Assembly: GCA_011959105.1 (NCBI GenBank)
Contig: BLLU01000025.1
Span: 1 to 62,149, forward strand
DNA: 62,149 nucleotides
DNA from: Lachnospiraceae bacterium
GTDB lineage: Bacteria > Bacillota > Clostridia > Lachnospirales > Lachnospiraceae
Direction of reading: 5' to 3'
The translations under genes were made by a program, and so were the position numbers. The notes under the pieces are model-generated. The model had not been told where the DNA came from. It did no database searches and saw nothing but the letters and a program-made list of their open reading frames with translations. Shown piece after piece: positions 43,891 to 52,956 of the stretch; the stretch's first letter is position 1; each line of letters begins with the position of its first letter.

Positions 43891-44910
43891 TTATCTTCGT
43901 CCGTATTTCTTTTCTCCGGCTCCGGCTCTCCCTCTCCGATTCTCCCTGTACTTCTCCTTTGCCTCAAAATCCTCATAAGCCTTGACGATTTTCTGTACCA
44001 GGGGATGCCGCACCACATCCTTGCTGGTGAGATTACAGAAAGCGATGTCCTCCAGCCTGCCCAGCACCTTTGTGGCCACGTCCAGCCCGGACTGGCTGCC
44101 GGAGGGCAGATCCTTCTGGGAGCTGTCCCCGGTGACCACCACCTTGGAGCCGAACCCGATACGTGTCAGGAACATCTTCATCTGGGCCGGAGTGGTGTTC
44201 TGGGCCTCGTCCAGTATGATATAGGCGTTGTCCAAAGTGCGCCCGCGCATATAGGCCAGCGGAGCCACCTCGATCAGGCCCTTTTCCATATTTTTGGCAA
44301 AATTTTCCGCGCCCATAATCTGGTACAGGGCATCGTACAGGGGACGCAGATAAGGATCCACCTTGCTCTGCAGATCCCCGGGCAGAAAGCCCAGTTTTTC
44401 TCCCGCCTCTATGGCCGGACGGGTCAGGATGATCCGGCTCACCTCATCATTCTTGAAAGCGGTGATGGCCATGGCCATGGCCAGATAGGTTTTACCCGTA
44501 CCCGCAGGCCCCAGGCCGAAAGTAATCATCTTGCCGCGAATGGCGTCCACATACTGCTTCTGGCCCAATGTCTTGGGCCGGATGGGCTTGCCGCTGACGG
44601 TGTGACAGATCACATCCCCGTCCAGTTCCGACAGCATCTCCTCCTTCTCCTCCTTGCCCAGCGTAATGGCATAATCCACGCTCTGTTCCTCGATCTCGCT
44701 GCCCTTTCTGGAAATCTCCGTAAGCTGACTCAGAATCCGGCACGCCTGATTGGCCTGATGCTCTTCTCCGGTGACGGCCACCCGCCCGTTGCGGTCCACC
44801 ACGGTCACATGCAAATCCCTCTCAATCTTGCGTACATAGGAATCCCCTGCGCCGAAAATCTTCTGCATATGCTCCGCAGGCATATCCATCTGTAATGTCA
44901 CTTCACTCAT
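43891..44910 (-). CDS. PhoH-family ATPase (YqfE/YbeZ type)
   Basis: A 339-residue protein with a short KH-like N-terminal region (DSYVRKIERDLHVTVVDRNG) and a PhoH P-loop domain: Walker A GPAGTGKT (about residues 133-140), LTRPAIEAGEKLGFLPGDL, Walker B YIILDEAQNTTP, and GDSSQKDLP. The family (YbeZ in E. coli) works with YbeY in rRNA processing, in line with its position in the same operon. The C-terminus is basic (ENRRGRAGAGEKKYGRR) and may bind RNA. The start at 44910 is followed by the typical SEVTLQM strand. Confidence 0.93.
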   Translation of the reverse strand: MSEVTLQMDMPAEHMQKIFGAGDSYVRKIERDLHVTVVDRNGRVAVTGEEHQANQACRILSQLTEISRKGSEIEEQSVDYAITLGKEEKEEMLSELDGDVICHTVSGKPIRPKTLGQKQYVDAIRGKMITFGLGPAGTGKTYLAMAMAITAFKNDEVSRIILTRPAIEAGEKLGFLPGDLQSKVDPYLRPLYDALYQIMGAENFAKNMEKGLIEVAPLAYMRGRTLDNAYIILDEAQNTTPAQMKMFLTRIGFGSKVVVTGDSSQKDLPSGSQSGLDVATKVLGRLEDIAFCNLTSKDVVRHPLVQKIVKAYEDFEAKEKYRENRRGRAGAGEKKYGRR

Positions 44911-44931
44911 ATATACTCCTCTTATCCCTGC

Positions 44932-46188
44932 TTATTCCACACCGTCCGCCGAGCCGTTTTCTCCGCCGTCCGCCGGAGCCTGATCCGCGCCCGGCTCCGT
45001 TCCGATGGGCACCAGGCGTCCCGTGAGCTGGTCCACCAGAATCCATCCCTCCATGGTCCAGCATGTGCTACTCTCCTCTATTTTAACATCTTTTTCAATA
45101 ATGTGTACCCCTTTTTCCTCTAAAGTTGCAAGAAATTGCATTTCCTTTTCCACCAGCAGGGCCTCCGCCTGCTTCAAAGTGTACTCATGTTCCACATTCA
45201 TATATTCCCGGTAAACGTACTGGCCCCAGGAGACGGGAATGGACAGTTTCTCCAGCGCCATGGGCGTATGTCCCTGGATCACCGTGTCATACACCAGGTA
45301 GGGGCGCTCCATGGGAAGTTTTAACTCCCTGCTGCCCAGCCTCAGGAACGGGCGGGTGGATCTGCGCCCGGTATAGGTCTTCTGAATATAGGTGGCGGGC
45401 AGCGTATCCTGATAGCTGATAGAATGTTCCACGGTGATATCCGCGTCCGCCGTTATGTACTTATACTCCCGGACCGTGGCGTCCTCGTTATAGATGGGGA
45501 CCCGGCCCTCCACCAGCAGCGTGCCCTCTTCCACTATATCACCGATCTTCGCCACCGGGACGCCGCTGCGCACGATCATGGAAGTGATGACGCCGGAATA
45601 TTCCGACACCAGATCCCGCCCTCCCTCATAGTCCTCCTCCGGTACCACAATGGGAGCATCATTCTCTTTGATGGAAATCTCCAGCCTGGTGCCGGAGAGC
45701 CTGGCGGAAGTCCAGGTAATCTCCGGGAATGCCCTGCGAATCTCCTTCTCCAGAGCCCCGATGTCCAGGTCTGTCTTTAACATGCCCACGCGCACCTGCT
45801 GAGAGGCCAGGAAATCCGCAAACACCTCCTGGGTGATCTGGTAATTGCCTTCCAGGCTGATATCCCATACAAAACGATAGCTGATGATCCAGAACGCCAC
45901 ACACAGCAGCAGCCCCGCGATAAAAATTTTCCTTTTCAGCAGTCCGGGCAGCAAAAAGGGTAGTCCATATCTTTGCAAGACGACTACCCTGACTCCCGTT
46001 TTTCTGGCTATGGGGCGAAGCTGCAGAAAGGCGCTGAGGCTGATGCACATGATGTACGCCTCCCCCTCCTTGCAGATGTCCCACAGAAGAAGGTTTTTGT
46101 TGCTGCACAGATTCAAAAAACGTTCCGGGGACACACCCCATATTTTCATCCTGACATACCCTTTGAGGAATTGCAGTATTCCCAGCAT
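44932..46188 (-). CDS. yqfD: Sporulation protein YqfD
   Basis: A 418-residue sporulation protein. The N-terminal cytoplasmic region (GYVRMKIWGVSPERFLNLCS) is followed by one membrane helix (about residues 84-103) and a long extracytoplasmic part with a POTRA-like strand pattern (FVWDISLEGNYQITQEVF) and a C-terminal domain (YMNVEHEYTLKQAEALL). YqfD is required for an efficient mother-cell stage of sporulation in B. subtilis and is in the sigma-E regulon; its biochemical job is not established. It lies between yqfC and phoH as in Bacillus. Confidence 0.93.
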   Translation of the reverse strand: MLGILQFLKGYVRMKIWGVSPERFLNLCSNKNLLLWDICKEGEAYIMCISLSAFLQLRPIARKTGVRVVVLQRYGLPFLLPGLLKRKIFIAGLLLCVAFWIISYRFVWDISLEGNYQITQEVFADFLASQQVRVGMLKTDLDIGALEKEIRRAFPEITWTSARLSGTRLEISIKENDAPIVVPEEDYEGGRDLVSEYSGVITSMIVRSGVPVAKIGDIVEEGTLLVEGRVPIYNEDATVREYKYITADADITVEHSISYQDTLPATYIQKTYTGRRSTRPFLRLGSRELKLPMERPYLVYDTVIQGHTPMALEKLSIPVSWGQYVYREYMNVEHEYTLKQAEALLVEKEMQFLATLEEKGVHIIEKDVKIEESSTCWTMEGWILVDQLTGRLVPIGTEPGADQAPADGGENGSADGVE

Positions 46189-46209
46189 ATAAAACCTCCC
46201 GGCTTAAGG

Positions 46210-46494
46210 CTACTGATATCTGACACAGCGGATACAGCCGCTGATCTTCATGTCCTCATTGGTGTAGTACTCAATGCACAGGCGCTGTCCCTCGAAACAT
46301 ACCTGACAGTTCTTGCCCTGCAGCAAAATCTGACACTCCGTGTACTCCAATATCCCCTTATAATTCTCCACCCACGCCTCCTGGCTGCCGGTGAGAGTTA
46401 CCCGCAGGGCTCCCAGCAGGATATCCTTGGGCAGGGAGAGCGAATCTATAAGCGCTTCCCTGCGGCTGGGCCCCTCCGCCTGCTTTCTTTTCAT
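46210..46494 (-). CDS. yqfC: Sporulation protein YqfC
   Basis: A 94-residue member of the YabP/YqfC family: LPKDILLGALRVTLTGSQEA, ENYKGILEYTECQILLQ, and IEYYTNEDMKISGCI. The start at 46494 follows GAGG; a longer frame to 46629 would add a Gly/Pro/Arg-rich stretch foreign to the family. In B. subtilis yqfC and yqfD are sigma-E genes transcribed together, and the same order is kept here with a 21-base gap. Confidence 0.92.
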   Translation of the reverse strand: MKRKQAEGPSRREALIDSLSLPKDILLGALRVTLTGSQEAWVENYKGILEYTECQILLQGKNCQVCFEGQRLCIEYYTNEDMKISGCIRCVRYQ

Positions 46495-46672
46495 GCCTAC
46501 CTCATTCCCGCGCATCCCGGGCATGCCCAGGGGGTCCAGTCCCCTCCGGGCAGCCCATCCGGCATCTCCTGTGGCCGCCGGCGGGCGTTTGCCCCGGGCC
46601 ATATCGCGGCAGAACGGTTCTCCCTGCAATATATGCGGCTACATTATAAGGTATGCCATCTGCGGGCTCCCG

Positions 46673-47983
46673 TCATTCCCGATCCAGGATGCGGTGTATC
46701 AGCACCGGGTCCCGGGGCTTCTCCCTGCCCAGGGTGTATGCATGGTAAAAACGCTCCCGGGCCGATGCCGCCTTTGCCGGGTCATTGTAATGCAGATAGG
46801 CCAGAGGCTGGCCTTCTTTCACATAGTCCCCCACCTTGGCCTCCAGCACCAGGCCCACCGCCAGATCAATCTCGCTGTCCTTGGTCTCGCGCCCGCCTCC
46901 CAGCAGTAGGGAACAAACGCCGATTTCATCACAGCGAATCTCCCGCACATAGCCCTCGCCCTGGGCCAAAAGAGGTTCCACATGGGAAGCCTGGGGCAGC
47001 AGCGACGGATCGTAGACCGCCCCGGGATCGCCGCCCTGGGCTTCGATAAATTCCGCCAGTTTTTTCAATGCCGCCCCGCTGCGCACCGCTTCCTCCAGCA
47101 TGGCCCGGGCCTGCATTGGATCCCGGGCCCTTTTCCCGGCCACCAGCATCCGGCTGCCCAGGGTCATACACAGTTCCATAAAATCCGCCGGTCCCTCTCC
47201 CCGCAGAGCCGCAATGGCCTCCTTCACCTCCAGGGCATTGCCCACCGCCCTGCCCAGAGGCTGGTCCATGTCGGATACCACCGCCGCAGTATGCCGTCCC
47301 GCGCCGTTGCCGATGCGCACCATTTCCCGGGCCAGGGCCAGGGAATCTTCCAGGGTTTTCATAAAAGCGCCGCTTCCGGTCTTGACATCCAGCACAATGG
47401 CGTCCGCCCCCGCCGCCAGTTTCTTACTCATAATGGAACTGGCGATCAGAGACATATTGTCCACGGTGGCCGTTACATCCCGCAGGGCGTATAATTTCTT
47501 GTCCGCCGGCGCCAGATCCGCCGTCTGTCCCATAATGGAGATGCCGATCTCTTCCACCTGCCTCATGAACTGCGAACGGCTGATACCGGTGGTAAAACCC
47601 GCGAAACTTTCCAGCTTATCAATGGTTCCCCCGGTATGTCCCAGCCCCCGGCCGCTCATCTTGGCGATCTTGACGCCGCAGGCCGCCACCATGGGAGCCA
47701 GGGCCAGAGAGGTTTTGTCCCCCACGCCTCCGGTGCTGTGTTTGTCTACTTTCATCCCCCGGATATCGGACAGATCCAGCATATCCCCGCTGTGGGCCAT
47801 GGCCATGGTCAGGGCCAGGGTCTCTTCCTCATCCATCCCCCTGAAATACACAGCCATCATCAGAGCCGAGACCTGGTAATCCGGGATCTCCCCCTGGGTA
47901 TAGCCCTGGATGAAAAATCGGATTTCCTCGGAGGACAATTTGCCTCCGTTTCTTTTTTTCATGATGATATCGTACATTCTCAT
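46673..47983 (-). CDS. pdp: Pyrimidine-nucleoside phosphorylase
   Basis: Splits uridine and thymidine with phosphate. The 436-residue protein starts [20 protein letters not shown], has the family signature around [35 protein letters not shown], and the C-terminal domain with GPADFMELC and [15 protein letters not shown]. The start at 47983 is set by similarity to the family and by a purine-rich AAGGCGG site. The frame is open upstream to 48181 but would overlap the GH18 gene without adding family sequence. Confidence 0.95.
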   Translation of the reverse strand: MRMYDIIMKKRNGGKLSSEEIRFFIQGYTQGEIPDYQVSALMMAVYFRGMDEEETLALTMAMAHSGDMLDLSDIRGMKVDKHSTGGVGDKTSLALAPMVAACGVKIAKMSGRGLGHTGGTIDKLESFAGFTTGISRSQFMRQVEEIGISIMGQTADLAPADKKLYALRDVTATVDNMSLIASSIMSKKLAAGADAIVLDVKTGSGAFMKTLEDSLALAREMVRIGNGAGRHTAAVVSDMDQPLGRAVGNALEVKEAIAALRGEGPADFMELCMTLGSRMLVAGKRARDPMQARAMLEEAVRSGAALKKLAEFIEAQGGDPGAVYDPSLLPQASHVEPLLAQGEGYVREIRCDEIGVCSLLLGGGRETKDSEIDLAVGLVLEAKVGDYVKEGQPLAYLHYNDPAKAASARERFYHAYTLGREKPRDPVLIHRILDRE

Positions 47984-48089
47984 ACTGCCGCCGCCTTTCC
48001 GTGCCCCGGTTTCTCCCCGGCCATCTCCCGCAGATTTTACTCCTTCAGTGTACCATAAAGATGTCCCTGTGTCACCCCTCTCCCTTCCC

Positions 48090-49298
48090 CTATTTTTCGG
48101 TATAAAAATTCTTGTACAATAATCTCCAGTTGGCGGCGAACCACCGCATAATCTGCCAATAGCCGCAGCCCCCCAGGTCAAACTCCCGGATCAGGTCAAA
48201 CTTGCCCTGGAGGCTGCGCACATCCTCAAACCAGACCTCGTGCTCCACAGAGACGGCATCTCCCCGGGAAACCACAGCCCCCTCACCGCCGCCTTCCTGG
48301 GGTGCATTTTCCCCCGCCTGACTATAGGTGAAGAAGGGGCTCTGGGCCACCTCGTCAAACCGGATGGGCACATCCTGCTCTATGGCAATGCGCACCGCCT
48401 GGACATTGCCGATGGAGGTGGCCTTGGTCTCCCCCCTCACAAAAGGCAGAGGCCAGTCGTATCCATAGTTGGGTATCCCCAGATCAATCTTCCGGGGCGG
48501 AATTTCCGACACGGCGTATTCCACCACCCGGCGCACCTGGTTCAGAGGGGCCACGGCCATGGGCGGCCCGTAGGTATACCCCCATTCATAGGTCATCAGC
48601 AGCACATGGTCCGCCGCCTCCCCCAGCGCCCGGTAATCCTTGCCCTCATAGAGGACGCCTTTCTGGTCGGCGCTGGTCTTGGGAGCCAGGGCTACGGAGG
48701 TATGATAACCGTTGGCCCGCATACGCTCTGCCACCTGCCACACAAAGTCCGTAAAGGCTTCCCTGTCCTCCGCCAGAATATACTCAAAGTCGATGTCCAC
48801 TCCCTGATAACCCTTCTGTGCCATGGTCTCCAGCAGATTGTCAATCAATTGGTTTACCGCCTCCTGGTTCTGTACCACATTGTGAATCAGATAATTGCTG
48901 AAGCGCCCCTGTTCGTCCAGGGGCGTCAGGGTCAGGATGGGCGCGGTACCGTTTTGCAGCGCCATTGTGATCATCCAGTCGTCCGGCAGCGCCGGGGGCA
49001 GAAGCTGCCCCTGGGTGGTAAATCCATAGGAAAAAATAGCCAGTTCCGACAGATAGGGCAGCGTATCCGCCAGCACTGTCTCATTGATGTAGGGATAGGC
49101 ATAGCCCGTGACCCGCAGGGAACGGTAGGGCTGCCTTGTCCCCAGGTCGATAAAAAGAGCCTGCCCCAGGGCAAGCTCATATGGATAAATAATTTGGTTG
49201 TCACGAATAATGGTCCCCACATCCACACCATAGGCCGCGGCGATACTGTCCACCGTGTCTCCCCGCCGTACTACATAAATCGCTGTTCCTTCCGGCAT
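48090..49298 (-). CDS. Spore cortex-associated GH18 protein with LysM (YaaH/SleL-like)
   Basis: A 402-residue protein: an N-terminal LysM module ([20 protein letters not shown], residues 7-26) binds peptidoglycan and a GH18 domain follows. The catalytic segment reads GVDIDFEY (166-173, with the acid E172), matching the family pattern DxxDxDxE. YaaH and SleL are N-acetylglucosaminidases or related enzymes of the spore coat acting on cortex fragments at germination. It has a single LysM whereas YaaH has two. No signal peptide is seen, as expected for proteins laid down from the mother cell. An extra Gly/Glu-rich insert ([17 protein letters not shown]) occurs near residue 330. Confidence 0.9.
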   Translation of the reverse strand: MPEGTAIYVVRRGDTVDSIAAAYGVDVGTIIRDNQIIYPYELALGQALFIDLGTRQPYRSLRVTGYAYPYINETVLADTLPYLSELAIFSYGFTTQGQLLPPALPDDWMITMALQNGTAPILTLTPLDEQGRFSNYLIHNVVQNQEAVNQLIDNLLETMAQKGYQGVDIDFEYILAEDREAFTDFVWQVAERMRANGYHTSVALAPKTSADQKGVLYEGKDYRALGEAADHVLLMTYEWGYTYGPPMAVAPLNQVRRVVEYAVSEIPPRKIDLGIPNYGYDWPLPFVRGETKATSIGNVQAVRIAIEQDVPIRFDEVAQSPFFTYSQAGENAPQEGGGEGAVVSRGDAVSVEHEVWFEDVRSLQGKFDLIREFDLGGCGYWQIMRWFAANWRLLYKNFYTEK

Positions 49299-49512
49299 AT
49301 GTCAGTTTCCTCCCTGTCAGGAAATATAACACATTATATGCCCTCCCTCCGGGATTTTATGAAACAAAATCCCCTCCGCCCCGGCGCCTGTATGCCAATT
49401 CTGCCGGACGGCCTATATCTGTTCCTCTTTTCCCCAAACCGAATGGTATTCTGACAGTCAAAGAAGCTGCCGCAGACATTATACGACAGCCTCTTCATAA
49501 ATATTGCAGGAA

Positions 49513-50325
49513 TTAATTGACGGTTGCAATTCTTCCTTCATTGATTCCATAGAGGATGTAGTGCATATACAGAGCCTCTTTGTCATAGCCGAAAGCCTCC
49601 TTCACGTCGGGATATCTGTCGGCGTATTCCGTATAGTTAAACTGGTCCATGGTCACCACCGGCGAAGCGGGAAGACCTTCCGCCCCATCCGCCAGCCAGG
49701 GATTATTGAGATCCATATCCGTGGGATCCCAGTCTCTGCACGGAGAATCCTCCGCGATTGTGGCGGCCGTGGGTTTTTCGAACAGCCCCGCCGTCTCGCT
49801 GTCAGAGTATACCACCACGGTGGTACCCGGTTTGCAGTTCTCATAGATCCATTTGGCATCTTCGGCGGTCAGCCTGACGCAGCCCAGGGATGCGTTTTCC
49901 CCCAGCTTGTTGTACTCCTCCCACTCCAGCGTATCCGGAGAGGGTTCTATGTAGGGCACCGAATGGAACAGGATTTTCCCGTTGAACCGCACCGCATATC
50001 TTCCGTAGGTGTCATCCACCATCAGACGCCATTCATAATAATCGGAGGTCTGAAAAACCCCCTCCGGCGTTTCATGTCCTTCCCTGCCGCAGGAACAGAC
50101 CATTGCCTTCACCGGCGTCACGGTACCGTCCTCCTCCGTCCGCACAACGGAAACGCAGTTTAAGGCCCTGTTGACAAAGAGCGTGTAATTCGGTCTTGTA
50201 TCCACAAAGACCTCTGCCGTCGGCATATCCTGCAATTCCTCCGCGCCCACAGCGCCCACCATGCTGAAACACAGCAGCATGCTTACACAAAGGATCCTGA
50301 TCATCAGACTACGAAATCTGTTCAT
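49513..50325 (-). CDS. Secreted L,D-transpeptidase (YkuD) with C-terminal repeat
   Basis: A 270-residue exported protein with a signal peptide (residues 1-28, cut near VGAVGAEE). The YkuD domain (about 45-175) holds the catalytic set: H121 in LFHSVPY and SLGCVRL (C149, R151). It cross-links or modifies peptidoglycan. After a linker the C-terminus has a 40-residue unit with FNYTEYADRYPDVKEAFG and YGINEGRI, resembling a repeat found in several clostridial surface proteins; its ligand is unknown. Its start is at 50325. The gene is divergent from the TrpB2-type gene. Confidence 0.9.
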   Translation of the reverse strand: MNRFRSLMIRILCVSMLLCFSMVGAVGAEELQDMPTAEVFVDTRPNYTLFVNRALNCVSVVRTEEDGTVTPVKAMVCSCGREGHETPEGVFQTSDYYEWRLMVDDTYGRYAVRFNGKILFHSVPYIEPSPDTLEWEEYNKLGENASLGCVRLTAEDAKWIYENCKPGTTVVVYSDSETAGLFEKPTAATIAEDSPCRDWDPTDMDLNNPWLADGAEGLPASPVVTMDQFNYTEYADRYPDVKEAFGYDKEALYMHYILYGINEGRIATVN

Positions 50326-50466
50326 ATTGTACCTTCCCTGCCTTTTATCTTCCTTATTATCTACGCAACGCAGAGATTATAACACATCGGGCTTCATACT
50401 GCAATAGCTTTTCCCCGGCGGCCGACATTTCAAACCGTGAATACGCCGGATTAGTGAAAAAAGAAA

Positions 50467-50495
50467 TTGTATGTTTTTCCAAACTATGCTAATAT
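50467..50495 (+). promoter_or_regulatory. Promoter of the TrpB2-type gene
   Basis: TTGTAT (50467-50472), 17-base spacer, TAATAT (50490-50495). The leader of about 120 bases contains possible stems: CGGCAG/CTGCTG (with one G-U) and GGGCC/GGCCC. No known riboswitch class was recognised in it. Confidence 0.65.
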
Positions 50496-50622
50496 ATATA
50501 CTTAGTAATAAAATTTGCCAACAACCATAACGGCAGCGGGGCCATGGTTAAGGCATGGTTTACCCAGGCCCGACAGACCGTCTGCTGAATATCAATTCAG
50601 AAGAAATCAGGAGGAAATCAAC

Positions 50623-52008
50623 ATGAGTGAAAAAAAGATCCCCTATAAAATCTATCTGGAGGAGAACGAGATCCCCGGCAGTTGGTACAATCTCCGGGCC
50701 GATATGAAGAACAAGCCCGCGCCGCTGTTAAATCCCGGCACCTTGCAGCCCATGACCGCCGAAGAATTGAAAGCTGTGTTCTGTGACGAACTGGTGGCTC
50801 AGGAACTGGACGAAACCAATGCGTACATTCCCATTCCCCGGGAGATCCAGGACTTTTACAAAATGTACCGTCCTTCGCCTCTGGTGAGGGCTTACTGCCT
50901 GGAGGAAAAATTGCAGACTCCCGCCAAAATCTATTACAAGTTCGAGGGCAATAACACCAGCGGCAGCCACAAGCTGAACTCAGCCATTGCCCAGGCTTAT
51001 TATGCCAAAAAGCAGGGACTTAAGGGCGTCACCACCGAGACCGGCGCCGGCCAGTGGGGCACCGCTCTGTCCATGGCCTGTTCCTATTTTGACCTGGACT
51101 GCCTGGTATACATGGTAAAAGTCTCCTATGAGCAGAAGCCTTTCCGCCGGGAAGTGATGCGCACCTACGGAGCCACCGTCACCCCCTCCCCCAGCATGAC
51201 CACCGAAGTGGGCCGGAAGATTCTGGCCGAGCATCCCGGCACCTCCGGAAGCCTGGGCTGCGCCATCTCCGAGGCTGTGGAGGCGGAACAGAACCGGGAG
51301 GGCTACCGCTATGTGCTGGGCAGTGTGCTGAACCAGGTGCTGCTGCATCAGACCATCATCGGCCTGGAGACCAAAGCCGCTCTGGATAAATATAACATTG
51401 TCCCGGACATCATCATCGGCTGCGCGGGCGGCGGCTCCAATCTGGGCGGACTGATCTCCCCCTTCGCGGGCGAAATGATCCGCGGGGAGAAGAATTACCG
51501 CATCATCGCCGTAGAACCCGCTTCCTGTCCCAGCTTTACCCGGGGCGTGTTCGCCTACGACTTCTGCGATACCGGCAAGGTCTGCCCTCTGGCCAAAATG
51601 TACACCCTGGGCAGCGGCTTTATCCCTTCCGCCAACCATGCGGGCGGGCTGCGCTACCACGGTATGAGTCCCGTTCTCTCCCAGCTTTACCATGACGGCA
51701 TCATGGAGGCCACCAGTGTGGAGCAGACCGCCGTATTTGAGGCGGCGGTACAGTTTGCCAGGGTGGAAGGCATCCTCCCCGCCCCCGAAAGCAGCCATGC
51801 CATCCGCGTAGCCATCGACGAAGCCCTGAAGTGCAGGGAGACCGGTGAAGAAAAGACCATTGTATTCGGCCTTACCGGAACGGGCTATTTCGATATGGTG
51901 GCTTATGAGAAATTCAACAATGGGGAAATGGCAGACTACATCCCCAGCGATGAGGACTTAAAGCCGGGCATTGACGGCATCCCCCGCTTCCCCGGCAACG
52001 AATTTTAA
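50623..52008 (+). CDS. TrpB2-type pyridoxal-phosphate enzyme
   Basis: A 461-residue tryptophan synthase beta-like enzyme of the TrpB2 branch. The PLP lysine is in NTSGSHKLNSA (K117), followed by TETGAGQWGTALS and the phosphate-binding GCAGGGSNLGG. TrpB2 enzymes can make tryptophan from serine and indole without a TrpA partner, though their in vivo role differs between hosts. AGGAGG nine bases ahead sets the start; a longer frame to 50515 is unlikely. No other trp gene is nearby. The gene is followed by its own terminator, so it is a single-gene unit. Confidence 0.93.
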   Translation: MSEKKIPYKIYLEENEIPGSWYNLRADMKNKPAPLLNPGTLQPMTAEELKAVFCDELVAQELDETNAYIPIPREIQDFYKMYRPSPLVRAYCLEEKLQTPAKIYYKFEGNNTSGSHKLNSAIAQAYYAKKQGLKGVTTETGAGQWGTALSMACSYFDLDCLVYMVKVSYEQKPFRREVMRTYGATVTPSPSMTTEVGRKILAEHPGTSGSLGCAISEAVEAEQNREGYRYVLGSVLNQVLLHQTIIGLETKAALDKYNIVPDIIIGCAGGGSNLGGLISPFAGEMIRGEKNYRIIAVEPASCPSFTRGVFAYDFCDTGKVCPLAKMYTLGSGFIPSANHAGGLRYHGMSPVLSQLYHDGIMEATSVEQTAVFEAAVQFARVEGILPAPESSHAIRVAIDEALKCRETGEEKTIVFGLTGTGYFDMVAYEKFNNGEMADYIPSDEDLKPGIDGIPRFPGNEF

Positions 52009-52022
52009 TACCTGCTATCATA

Positions 52023-52054
52023 CAGGGCGCCGCTTTCCGCGACGCCCTGTTTTT
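52023..52054 (+). terminator. Terminator of the TrpB2-type gene
   Basis: CAGGGCG (52023-52029) and CGCCCTG (52043-52049) form a stem followed by TTTTT (52050-52054), 15 bases after the stop. Confidence 0.9.
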
Positions 52055-52213
52055 ATACTTAGCACATCCACACGCCTGCGGAACCTATGTGGGGTAAGAA
52101 CACTTGCTCGAATGCCGAATTCTTCCTTATTTTAAGGAGCGTAGAATTGCCCAGGTCAGGACTGCGGATATCGAAGCGTTTTATCCTGAGATCCCTGGAT
52201 CTGTCCTACGACT

Positions 52214-52519
52214 GTGAGGAGGAAGGCGACAGACCCTATGTGGTATCCATGCAGTATAAAGTGTTTTACACCCTTTCCCGATCATACCCTTCTTCTGCCG
52301 AAAGACTATCAAACGGAGTACGAGACGCTGAAGCGCAGCAGAGGCAGCTGCTGGGCCGGGGAAGACAATCTGTTTGTCCGCTCCGACGGAAGCCTGATGG
52401 GACAAGCCAGCTACTCCACCACCATGAACATCTACGCCCACAGTTTTGAGGCCCGCAAATATGCGGCACAGAAAAAACTGAATGAATTTATGCAGGAGAA
52501 CGCCTGCGCTGAAGGATAA
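52214..52519 (+). pseudogene. Remnant of a tyrosine recombinase (phage-type integrase)
   Basis: The last 40 residues of this open frame (MGQASYSTTMNIYAHSFEAR, then KLNEFM) match the C-terminus of phage/ICE-type integrases, where STTMNIYAH contains the catalytic tyrosine. Before it, LPKDYQTEYETLKR and EDNLFVRSDGSLM resemble the strand just ahead of the HxxR region. The roughly 50-70 residues between SDGSLM and GQAS, including the conserved HxxR and the preceding Arg, are deleted in frame, so the protein cannot be active. The part upstream (52087-52213) is out of frame. It marks an old integration event next to the Opp operon. Confidence 0.75.
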
Positions 52520-52956
52520 AAAAGTCGAAATATAGATATATCGCCGTTATTTTATACAAATAATTGAGATTTATAACAAATTTTTATAATTCGGCTAAAC
52601 AGTTCTGTGCATTTTGCATGGTTTTCATGTCGAAATTACCATAATCATGTCAAACAAGTACAAATGCAAAAATGCTTCTGCGCTGTCGGACAAAACCCGC
52701 AGCCGACAAGATAACCGACAATGACAAAAAAATCTTGACATTGTTAAAAGTATAATTTATACTGGATTATACAAATTGCACATGGCTTATATTGTATACA
52801 AGTATTCGCAAAGAAGTGAAGAGTTTATGCATGCTTTCTTTGTTGTGCTTGCTTTTTGTATTATACAGTGTCAAAATGTGCGATCAGAAGCGTATTTTTG
52901 CGCCTTGCATAAAACGGTGTCAGAAACTGCGCAAAACTTTATAAGGAGGAGAATTT
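52520..52956 (+). other. AT-rich gap and oppA leader
   Basis: No gene is seen in these 437 bases. The first 215 are strongly AT-rich, with one small hairpin (TGTCGG/CCGACA near 52686-52710). A sigma-A promoter follows at 52735-52763, and then an untranslated leader of about 190 bases ending in ATAAGGAGGAGAA before the oppA ATG. A second weaker promoter-like pair (TTGTTG, 16 bases, TATACA) lies near 52840-52868. I recognised no riboswitch; the length of the leader leaves room for regulation. Confidence 0.6.
52735..52763 (+). promoter_or_regulatory. Strong sigma-A promoter of the enlarged opp operon
   Basis: TTGACA (52735-52740, perfect), exactly 17 bases, TATACT (52758-52763). Transcription would start near 52770. 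Confidence 0.85.

Noticed and set aside
52087..52449. Separate 120-codon frame overlapping the recombinase remnant
   Set aside because: No family similarity; the adjacent frame carries the integrase text.
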